Below the pieces are notes generated by a model, which saw only the letters and a program-made list of their open reading frames with translations, made no database searches and was not told the origin of the DNA. DNA of 64,000 nt from assembly GCA_028554755.1 (NCBI GenBank), contig JAPTOF010000001.1:9219001-9283000 (forward strand), in the 5' to 3' direction. Position 1 is the first letter of the stretch; each line of letters opens with the position of its first letter. Source of the DNA: Cordia subcordata. Taxonomy: Eukaryota; Streptophyta; Magnoliopsida; Boraginales; Cordiaceae. The position numbers were made by a program, and so were the translations under genes. Below are positions 39,601 to 49,813 of this stretch, in pieces.

Positions 39601-40979
39601 AGATTAGACTCAGCGTGACCCGTGAGGAGGGGTTTCCCTGTGTGTAAATCCTTAGCGAAACAATGCATAGGTGTAAATTCCACAGAAACATGGTTATCAT
39701 TAGTAAATTGAGATACAGACAGTAAGTTTTTGCAAATATGAGGCACAGGAAGAAGATTATTTAAAGAGACTGAACGAAAATTTTGGGCAAAAAGAGAAGA
39801 ACCTGTATTGGCAATAGGTAGCTCTTTTCCATCACCTACCATAACCTTGTCAGTATCGACATAAGGAGTAGAGGTTTGAAGTATAGAGACGTCAGTGGTC
39901 ATATGAGAAGAGGCACCCGAGTTTGGAATCCATTGATCAAAAGTAGTGACAGGAGGAGAGAATGTTTGTTGAGCATGATAGGCAGCGAACTAGGATTGAG
40001 ATAATTGTTGTGTGCCATTATTTTGAGATGTATGATATTGATAACGACATCGTGCAGCACTATGCCCAAATTTTGAGCATATTTGACATTTGATTTTTGG
40101 TGGAGTAATGTTATCACGTGGAGAACTAGGTCCACGAGTATTAGTCGAGGTATGAGGCTGTTGAGTGTTGTTTTCGGATGTAGCAAGAAGTGCTTTGGAT
40201 GAGAGGGAGGTATTAGACATTTGGGTAGTGAGAGAGGAAATGGGATGAGAGTTGACATTGGTGTGGCCAACATGGATAGAGAGGTGCTGCTCATATGTTA
40301 AGAGTTTGGCACAAAGTTGAGAAAAGGATGACGTAGGGGTGATATTTTCAATAGCTGTAATAAAAGAGTGATATTCTATCGGAAGACCATCAAGCATAGT
40401 AAGTACTAAGTCCAGATCAGTTAAATTATCACCCACAGCAGAGAGTGAAGAGGACAATGCAACAATTTGCTGGAGGTAATATGAGATTGAAAGATCACCT
40501 TTTTTGAGATTTCGGAGTTGAGCACGGAGCAAAGATTTTCTTGCAAGGGATTGTTGCATGAAGAGTTCCTCTAGGAATAGCCATAAATCACGAGCAGTAG
40601 GAAAGCCAGTGGCCTGATGAACCAGGCTTTTAGATAGCATAGCAGTAATGCAAGCCATAACAAATCGATCATGCTGCTGCTATGTCGTAATTTGTTCAAC
40701 AGTATCAATGTCGGATAGACGTGGGATCGTACCATCTAAGTATCCAGTCAAATTGTTAAATCCAAAAAAAGTGGTAATCCGAGATTGCCAAGTGAGAAAG
40801 TTGGTGTTATCAAGCGTAACAGTGACAAAAACTTTGATATTATATGATGGCAGTGTAAGAGAGGGAGATGTCGTGGTCATGGGGACTTTGTTTGTATTTG
40901 CAAGAGGTAGTGATGTGGTGGTGTTGATAACTGGTGTGTTGTTAACAGGAGATGTACGGGAGATGCTTGAGGTAGCCAT
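36700..40979 (-). pseudogene. gag-pol of the complete copia element, broken
   Basis: Reading on the minus strand from an ATG at 40979: gag (to about 40100), CCHC knuckle CQICSKFGH (about 40090), protease segment with DSG (about 39905), GAG-pre-integrase with WHERLGHPSP (about 39520), integrase to about 38600, RT (about 38100-37400, YVDD at about 37630), RNase H with CDNIGATYL and HTKHIELD (about 36910-36800). Stops include TAG at 40680-40682 and TAG at 39990-39992, both at plausible Gln positions, plus frame changes in integrase, RT and RNase H. No full polyprotein can be made. Confidence 0.9.
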
Positions 40980-41066
40980 GGACGAAGGTGAGTGCAGAAG
41001 AGAAAAATATTTGCAGGAGCTGTAGTGGGCCGATTACGAGATGTTAGTCGTAGATCGGTGATACCA

Positions 41067-41266
41067 TGAAAAGGCTTTGTATTTCTTATGTTTGCTTTGT
41101 GCAAGAGTTGCTTCTTAAATAGGAGTGTAAGGAATAATACATGATCTTTAGTTGTGCTTATAATCTGTGAGTGATTGATTTTATCAATCAAATATATTTT
41201 ATACAAGGCAAGGCAATATTTACATAATAATCAATATTGTATAAATCAAATCAGTATTTTCTATCA
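41067..41266 (-). repeat. 5' LTR of the complete copia element
   Basis: The 200-bp partner of 36473-36672, with plus-strand ends TGAAAAGG and CTATCA, followed by the target duplicate GTTCT. The adjacent inner 14 bases are the primer-binding site. Confidence 0.95.
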
Positions 41267-41271
41267 GTTCT

Positions 41272-42016
41272 CCACCGTTCCCCCCGCCCCCCCCCCCCAG
41301 GTCTCTTCTAATCCAAAAAAGAAAAGAAAATTTAACCAATCCAAATACAATGTAGACTCAAAAGAATCGTAAGAAAAAGGGAATGAATCCCTCACTTAGA
41401 ACATGTAATTGTCGAGTTCAAATTATCAATAACAATAAATAGAAAATGTTAAGTACACTAAATATGCCAATATTTTATTTACACATTTAAATTTTTAGAT
41501 AAAATAGTAGTTTAAAATAATATCAAAATTTAAAAATAGACGGGTTAAATTTTAAATTCCATTGTCGTTTGTTTAAAAATATCAAATTATTCCCACCTAC
41601 AAAGACTACTTGTAAAATTAAAAGCCAAAAAGGTCCAATGGCGCAGTATGTACTCCATACGCAAATAACGGAATCAAAAAGGATTGCCACGTAACACACG
41701 AGTCAGAAAATCACCGAAAGTCTTCTACATCCCTATCCGAACCATATACCCTCCACCACCCCCCACGCCGCACGCCGCACGCCGCACGCCCCACCCCACG
41801 CAACGAAGCCTCCTCATTCCTCAATTAATAAAATTCTCCATCATTTTTTAATTATTCCCCCTTCCTTCTCCACATATCGAATCCTACCTCAATCACATTT
41901 CACTTCTACAAGCAAAATCCAAAAAAAGAGAACCCTTTTTCCCTTCCTTTCTTTATTGCTAATTTTCAGAAATTTTTTTTTTTAAAGAAAAAAATAAAGG
42001 AAGATAAAGAAGAAAA
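41272..42016 (+). promoter_or_regulatory. Upstream region and 5' UTR of the CCDC25-like gene
   Basis: Begins with a C-rich run (about 41278-41300) at the copia junction. Closer to the gene is a GCACGCC-type tandem run (about 41766-41793) and then an A/T-rich leader with T and A runs up to the ATG. A CCACGTAAC word occurs at about 41686. No firm TATA box or start site is assigned. Confidence 0.4.
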
Positions 42017-45000
42017 ATGGTGTTCTACTTCAAAGCCAGACCAGAGGCTGGAGACTACACCATTTTCATGGGCGTTGACAAGTACGAAAATGAAGAGCTT
42101 ATCAAATATGGCTTTCCTGAAGACATTTGGTACTTCTTTTGCCCTACTGTGTTTCTCAATGTTTTACTTTTATACCCTTTTAAATAATTCTTGGTTTTTT
42201 CTTTTTTTTTTATATTTTTTTTCATTTTATTGTTTGGTTTCTGTTGACAGTTGTTGTGATCTATTAGATTGTATTCATGTATGTATGTATGTTGTGCGAT
42301 TTTTGTAATTTTTCCCATTGTTTTGGTCTCAATTTTTAATTATGTTTTCGTTTTCCGCTCTTTTGGTTTTTTGGGTCAGGAGAAATAATTGTTTTGTTGC
42401 AGGTTTTCGATTATTAGTTCGAATAAGATGTATTTGTTAATAATTTTTTATTGAGTTACTTGATATTGTCTCAAAGATATTGTTTTTCTGCATTTCTGGT
42501 TTCGAGTATCACGCAAGTATTGTGGATAACTTACTGTATATGAAGGAAAAAGGAAAACAAAGGTATTGAATGGATTCTTGCAATGAAGTTTTTGCATTGT
42601 GTAATTCCCGTGCTATGTGAGAGGGACTTGTTACATTGGTTCGAAATGTTGAAGTTTCGGGAAAGTGCTTCTATTTATGTGCTGTAAAGAAAGAGAATGG
42701 TTGGATAAATGTGTGGGAAGCACAAAATGAGGCATATGTGAAAGAGAATCTTCTCTAGTGTCTCTTGATATGAGAACAAGAACGAAATGCCTTATTGATG
42801 TTGTTAGATTGCAGATAGATGTGTTTCCCTGTGTATAGATTATGATTAGGATATGGCTGGGTCATACCAGATGGAGGTTATTGAAGTTTGAAGAGTTATT
42901 GGAAGTCTTTATATAGAACATGGATAACAGGTTACGTGGTCTCCAAGTGGTCGATCTTTTGAATGGGGTTGATGTTTCTCATCTGTGTATGTGAATTATA
43001 ATAAGTTCACATCTAGGGATGAACTTCATTTTCTTGTTAGTATTGCCGAGAGTTTCTTCTTTCTTTCTTTTTTTCCCTTCTTTTTTCCCAAAAAGAATTC
43101 TTCACATTTAACCAGGCTTTTGATATGTTCATCCTAAGGTATCCTAGTAAGCTTCATTTTTGGGTTTGCAGCTCTAGATTTTGAAGACTAGACCTTAAAC
43201 TTTCAGCTGAGCGACTAGCTTTCAGGTAATATGCATTTCCTGACCTAAGGTCAGCAAGCAGGTAAGCAGAAAGATTTCCCAAGGTAGCAAACAAGAGGGA
43301 CTTTAGGCAAGTAGGTTATCTGCCAAAATACTTGCTTATGATGTGTAACACCTTTATCAGCCAAATTATTTGCTTATGCTGTGTATGTTCAGTAGCAGTG
43401 CACAACATGTTTCAAGTGTATCTAGATACCTGCCTATTGCAATGGCTGAACGACCTGGATGGCCAGTAGTTTAGGAACATAATGATAAGAGGGTTAGATG
43501 TTGCTAAATTGAGCTTGAAGTTTTGAGAAGAAATAGAAGAACAAAGAGTTAGAGCAGAATTTTCATTTTCAAATATAACCATTACAGCACATCTTAATTC
43601 ATTCTTCTTTCTATGAAAGCTGTTATAGCACATATTAGAAGACATGGCTTGGGGCCCTGCTTCATTCATCAACAAGACAATGAAGTAGGAGACCTATTAA
43701 CGTGGTAGCCTTGTTTGATAAGAAAAATTTATGAGACGTTTGGAACTTTGGAATAGCTGCAAATGGCCCCAAATTCAAGTAGCCATTTCTAGGGAAAACT
43801 GAAATTATATAATGGCATAACAAATACAAAAGGAATGCAATTACAACCCGAAACCTAAGTTATTTCTTCAAGCTAAAATCTTCCAAGATGCTTATAAAAC
43901 TCCACAAATACCTTCATTTTGACTAAGGTTTTATATACCATGTCATAGGATACTGCATCAGTAAATCATAAATTGGAGTTTATGACAAAGGATTCTGGAA
44001 TTAGCTGCATACTAGGTGTAGCTTTGTCAATCACGCCTACATTTTACGCCAGTTATTTGCCTTCATCATTTGCCAGATGGCTTGGAGGACTGATTTCTTT
44101 TGATTGATTGGTTCAAAGACATGACAGGTGTTTGTTTCTCTTCTCATGATTCATCTTTCACATAACTTCCAACTATTGCATGGAGTGTAGCCATTTTAAA
44201 GTGTCTGTGAATTTATGCCACTGCTTATCAGAAGGCAGTATCTAGGCTAGTAACACGCTTGATGGAGAAAATAAGAGATGAGGCGGGAAAGACAGGGAAT
44301 TCCTGGAATTGTAAACTAAGTGCTGGCAATATCATTTTGGATCTAACAGTGGCACAAATTGCAGGCAAGGTCACCTTAGAAGCTTTTACTAGATTTCCCT
44401 AGTGATGTTGATGGAAGGCTTCCACAAGTGGCAATTAGATCATTTTGGAATCACATTACACCTTTTTGGGATCAAGTATTGAAATATATAAGATACAATG
44501 ATAATGTCAGTAGTGTGTTGACCATAGAATATTGCTTCTTAAAAGTTCTGAAAAGAAAAAAATGGTCTGGGGTTACTGACTCTGGGAAAATTAGTACACT
44601 TTGTAGCTATGACAACATGGATGCACAATTGTCTAAGTGAACCATAAGCTTTCATCAACGAAGAGCTGTTAACTCCAATTGGACAGAGATATAGAGCTCC
44701 ACGATTAAGAAGGCCTAAAAGCTATGCCATGTAGAGTTGCGGTGAACTATGTCTCTGACTCTCTCTCTATATGCAGAGAAGTGCTACAATGAACTGAAGT
44801 CATTAATTCAATTTGGTCCATAAATCTCTGTTTCAAGAAATTTCAAAACCTTGAGAGGTCTCTTTTCATAAGCCAAACAAAGCCTTATTCCTCGGTGAGG
44901 TTGTCTGTATGCATTGCAAATGTAGACAATGTGTTATTCAATAACCAAGGCTTGCCTCAAATGGCAAGGAATCATGCTTCACAAAAATTTGTTGTTCCAA

Positions 45001-48000
45001 ATCTCATCATGAGAATCTTCTATATTTCTTTCTTCTTTTCTTACTTAAAAGAAAAGAAATGAAATGTACAGGATTAGCTGAATGAATTTGCATGAGAAAA
45101 TGAAGTCTAAGATTGACATTGGCTGAAGCGATTGTCCTCTTTGACTACAACATTACCTGCATGTTAGTGCTTCATAGTGTGCCATGTGTTTAATTCAGTA
45201 TGGTGTGCTATGTGAATGCTTCACATGTGCTATGAGTAAAAGTGCTGTTGAATGAAAACAATTGATTATTTGGCCTTGTATTTTAGAAGTTGAGCTTTCA
45301 ATTGTTTTGAGGTTAGTATTGGACTTTAAAAAATATAAAATAGTATTTTTGAGAAAAAATAAAGAAAAACAAATTTTGACATGACATAAAGACGACCTTT
45401 TAGAAGCCTTTTCTGAAAAGCTTCAATTTGGAGCTTCTGGTTTTTCAGCTTTTTCCAACTTCAACTTTTACGTAAAAGCTCTTTTAAAAATGGGTCAAAC
45501 AAGTCAATTTCAGCTTTTAGACTCATAGAAAGCACTTTTGAGTCTCCAAGAATTGGGCCAAACAGAGTCTTAAATTCTTAAAATCATTAAGGATAGCTAT
45601 TCTACCTTATGGTCTTTGCTGAAATTATAACCTAGCAATATAGTTCCCCTTCTTGCTGTGTTGAATGCTTCAGTTGAAAGTTTTTGTTTAAGTCGATGGA
45701 AGTGTTCTGGGTGCATCACAATTTCAAGTAAAGTGAATATAGAATTAACCAAAGCCTAAAATTACATTCTTTTGGTCTTATAACCTCTAGATGGTCATAG
45801 AGCTGGAAAGAAGTTTGAAAAAATCATTTGGTTCTTGGAGAAACTTTCATGGGAAATGTTCGTCTTATGACTTTTTGGAGATAGCTGGCTTCAAAAGTAA
45901 CTTCTGTTGCAAAAGTGCTAGTTTTTATTTTTAGGCTTGCCTTAAAGAGTGTTTCCTTAATAAGGTTTGGCTGGAGATGTCAGATGTTGATCAGGATATC
46001 TAAGTTGTTTGTTCATCCAGGCTTCTGAGAAGCAAGACTATTTACTTTGATATCTTAATTTTCCATTTTCTCCCATTATTGGAATTTTCATGACAGAATG
46101 TATTTTATTTTAGGTTCCATGTTGATAAAATGTCCTCAGCTCATGTCTACCTGAGATTGCTCAAGGGTCAGACAATAGACGATATACCTGAAGGCGTGCT
46201 AGAAGATTGTGCACAGCTTGTCAAAGCAAACTCCATTCAAGGTAAACACGTCATTGACTTTACTGTAGATCCATCCAAAAAATGATTTTCCTTATTTAAG
46301 AGCGTTTCCTTTCCCTTCTCATTTTCAACTTATCCTGGAAAGTTCCCACACTTTGCATTGAATATTGGGCTGATGAAGTATAATCAGTGGTTGTTGTTTT
46401 TTAATGGCTTTTTCTTTGCCTAGTGAAGCTTAAGAAACTACTATGGTGGACAAGTGACTGAGAACACTCGTTTCTTTGTAAGGGTTTATGCAAATATATT
46501 ACTAAGAGGTTGTTATGTGTCAGGAAATAAGGTGAACAATATTGATGTTGTTTACACACCTTGGGCAAATCTTAAGAAGACTGCATCCATGGATGTTGGA
46601 CAAGTTGGGTTCCATAACCAAAAGGCGGTAAGTCTTTATTGCCTTTTTCTGTTTCCCGTGGCTCTGCCCGATGTTGTGTTTATGCATTGCATATTCAAAT
46701 CCCATTTTGAATTGAGCAATCATCTCAAAGCTGGGCTATTATCTATGTTTACTTTCTATTTAGGTACGTACAGTGAAAGTGGAGAAGAGAATAAATGAAA
46801 TAGTCAATAGATTAAACCGGACAAAGGTGGAGAGGACACCTGATTTGAAAGGTATGCTTATGGATTAAGGATTCCAGTAACAGTACGTGGAATCATGATT
46901 TTCTTGGTGTTTTCTTACTTTCATGCATGTTTCTTCTCTTCTACAATGTATTCTTAGTTATGTTTTACAGATTCTTGATGGTTGTTCATGCAATATGATA
47001 TCTTTTGCCCTTTATGTACAGCTGAGCGAGAGGCAGTCAATGCTGCAGAAAGGGCAGAGAGGAAACAGCAGCTCAGGGAAAAGGTAAAGCCCTTGTCATT
47101 TTTAGTTATGTTGAATTTAGTATTCTTTCCCAGCATGACTGCATCATGAACCATGAACTATTGTTGCCTTTTATGTGAGGGAAACATGAAGTTATCCAGT
47201 GCATGACTTATATCTTTCTGGGGGTACATATATTGTAGATTGTGGAAATGTTACTAAATGTTTCAAAGCCAGCGAGCTTGGTAGCCAAGTCACAAGTTGG
47301 CTTTCCAATTTCAGTAGCTTCGAGTTTTGTTCTTTATATTCTTATTATGAATATATTGCTGGCTCATTTCAATTTCTTGTACATCTGTTGTTTTCGATCT
47401 CGTGGGATTTGGAAATAGTGCAGTAGAGGAATGATTGCACATGTTTCTTTGCTTGGCTCTGACTCATAAAGTATAAAACTTGCAAGTATTAAAAGGCTTA
47501 ATTGCACGGTTGAAATGAAGCATTGACTTTGAAAAGACAGAATAGAAGGTTAATGGATTAGAGTATAGAAAGAGATCAGATACTGTTAATTGATTACAGC
47601 ATAGAAGGAGATCAGATACTGTTTTATTGCTTGCCACAATTGTAAACAAATATAAGCTCATGTTTACATTTTTAAACACCTCAGCCGTGTTAATTTAGTA
47701 GGGCTTTGTCTTGAAATAAGTGAATGCATGTTCGTAGATGAAAAATAACTCAACAGAACTTCTACGTAAGAGAAGATTTATTTATTTTTAGAGAAGATTT
47801 ATTTATTTATTTAAATTTAGGCATGTAACCATGACCGTCTGAATCTGTCAATTTATATTCACATTTTTTGTGATGGTTTTTCAATAAATATATTTATATT
47901 TGGTCATGGAGATGAACATTGTACTCGATGGGAATCTTTGGGGAAGCTGAAAAGCAAAAAATTGCCTTATTGTGTTTCCTGGGAAGATATAATCAATGGA

Positions 48001-48381
48001 AGTATAAACCATTGCCTTATTGTGTTTCCTGGGAAGATATAATCAATGGAAGTATAAACCATTGGAAGGATTTAGGATTTAATGGACATGTTGGCTTGCA
48101 TCATTTCTTTTAGAAGTAAGCAATGGTAACTTTAGCTTATGAGAGGTGATGATGTTCATTTTACTATCGACTTTCTATTGGCTTTGGAGTAGGGCAACTT
48201 TTACTATTTTGTATTTGACACTTTGCAGAAACGGCGTGAGGAGTTGGAGAGGCTCGAAAAAGAGAGACAGGCAGAATTAAGGAGCTACAAAAATTTGATG
48301 GTGGCTGAGAAGATGACATCTAACAAAGAGATAGCAGCAACCAGCAAATCCCTTCAAGAACTGGAAGAGGACTTCATGTAA
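42017..48381 (+). CDS. CCDC25: CCDC25-like protein with NFACT-R (DUF814) domain
   Basis: Six exons join in frame (215 aa): 42017-42129, 46114-46241, 46524-46627, 46764-46851, 47022-47083, 48229-48381 (stop TAA). The N-terminal half is the NFACT-R fold: [19 protein letters not shown], then [18 protein letters not shown] and [18 protein letters not shown]. The C-terminal half is a charged helix ([19 protein letters not shown]), a predicted coiled coil. Length matches the roughly 210-aa CCDC25/Jlp2 family found across eukaryotes. Human CCDC25 is a membrane sensor of extracellular-trap DNA and yeast Jlp2 is poorly characterised; the role in plants is unknown to me. The ATG lies at the family's normal start, and all junctions keep frame, so it appears intact. 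Confidence 0.95.
42130..46113 (+). other. CCDC25-like intron 1 (4.0 kb)
   Basis: This long first intron contains T-rich and A-rich tracts and, at about 45290-45570, a MITE-like AT-rich segment ending near GGGCCAAACAG. No coding region is supported, and the short ORFs inside do not resemble known domains. Confidence 0.6.
47084..48228 (+). other. CCDC25-like intron 5
   Basis: A 1.1-kb intron carrying a perfect 50-bp tandem duplication (47961-48060) and an AGATCAGATACTG word pair near 47573-47621. Nothing else was recognised. Confidence 0.6.
47961..48060. repeat. Perfect 50-bp tandem duplication
   Basis: 47961-48010 and 48011-48060 are identical over 50 bases, beginning ATTGCCTTATTGTG. Identity over the full length suggests a recent event. 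It is within an intron about 170 bp before the last exon. Confidence 0.95.
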
Positions 48382-49813
48382 AAGCCAAAGATACGCAAGT
48401 AAATTCATAAAGCTTTGCTGCTCTGAGTTGTAACCCAAGGAATACGACGAGGGGAATGGGGGAAAAATTAATCCAGGAAACGAAAGCGGAAAAGGTAAAA
48501 AGGGGTTTACACAAAGTGCTCTTACTGTGTTTGTGTGTGTGGACACTCTATTAGATAACACTCGGTCACAAACCGTTAGGTGGCGCGAGATGACATGATT
48601 AATTTGATGATGATGATGATGATAGACTTGTCTCTTGGCATCTTAGATTTATGTTGGCATTGCCAGTTTGTTGCCAGTATTCTCTCTCTCTCTCTCTCCC
48701 GGTCTGTATGTATGTATATATATGCACACACGCATGCGCTTATGGACACACACGAGTACGGGTTGAATGGTCTGGTTTTACATATATATGCCACATTAGC
48801 TCGACCTGGATATTCCCTTATTGTCCAAGGTGGCTGTTTTTACAAATGAACACATTGATCTGATTTTTGTGTTGCACCAGTACATTCTTTGGGCAACATT
48901 TTTCGTATATAACACTGCAGACACGAGGCAGATAAAAATTTAGTGACCATTGCGATTATGCGTTTACTTAATACAATTATCTTACATTAACTTTCGTTTT
49001 GGCATAAAATATTTAGTTTTAAGTTAGGATATGGGTTCCCTTGTATAACATGTAATATTTATATAATATTATAAGAGAATTTTATTGGCGGTGTAATGTT
49101 CAAATTGGTAAAATATTTATATTATATTTATTATTATACTAAATGAGTTAGATACTTTTGTCAAGTAGATCATCAAATACTACTGATTAGATTATTAGAT
49201 TAAATACTTTTGATTGAATAATTTTAGAAATGAAATTATAACACTCAATTTCAAATTTTGTTCTACTTCATTTCTCAGTAAATACTAGAAGGTTAATGGT
49301 AAAATTATTTTGGTGACTGTAAACAATAGAATCAGAATTGAAAAAGGAGATGACAATTTGTTTTAAAATTTAAAAATTGTATTTCCAAACTAATAAATTC
49401 TCCTCATAAACGTAATTTGGATTTAATACTTATCTAATACCCTATTTGAGATCTTTCTACATTCACGTGAAAATGTGCTTATAATTGCTGTATTTTTTTA
49501 ACGTGATAGTGATACAAAAGAACTTATATAACTTTTTGGCTATCAAAACTAAAATGGTTATATTCAAGAATGTACTATTTATGTAATATTTGTCCTGAAA
49601 GTGTAGGATATGTGAAGATCATATGCCTCCGTTTTGCAAGGTTTTCACAAAAAATAAGGACAAGAAATAAGAATGAGCATGTCCATAGGAATTTGTAATG
49701 TTCTCCATGCACTTGAACATGCCCAATTATCAGAACATTAGAATCCCAAGTAGAATACCAGAAAAAGCTTTCCCCAGTTGGGGCAAAAATTAAATGACAG
49801 GAAACGGAAACAT
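48382..49813. other. Convergent intergenic region
   Basis: The start is the probable 3' UTR of the CCDC25-like gene. A CT tract (48680-48699), ATGATG repeats (about 48607-48621) and TATG/CACA repeats (about 48708-48750) follow, then AT-rich DNA to the end of the minus-strand gene. No gene is supported here, except that a short last exon of the next gene may lie near 49570-49590. Confidence 0.6.

Larger units (their letters stand above)
36473..41266 (-). mobile_element. Structurally complete Ty1/copia retrotransposon
   Basis: The 4794-bp element is bounded by 200-bp LTRs and a perfect 5-bp target duplication GTTCT (36468-36472 and 41267-41271). The strand is minus: the 5' LTR is at 41067-41266. 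Next to it, TGGTATCACCGATC (41053-41066, minus strand) matches the initiator-Met tRNA primer-binding-site consensus, and a purine run GAGAGGGTG abuts the 3' LTR. Domains run gag, CCHC knuckle, protease, integrase, RT, RNase H. The coding frame is broken, so this copy is non-autonomous. It lies in intergenic DNA between the La and CCDC25 genes. Confidence 0.97.

Noticed and set aside
46454..46798. 114-codon plus-strand ORF overlapping CCDC25-like exons
   Set aside because: It reads through exon 3 into the following intron; the spliced model gives the family-typical protein instead.
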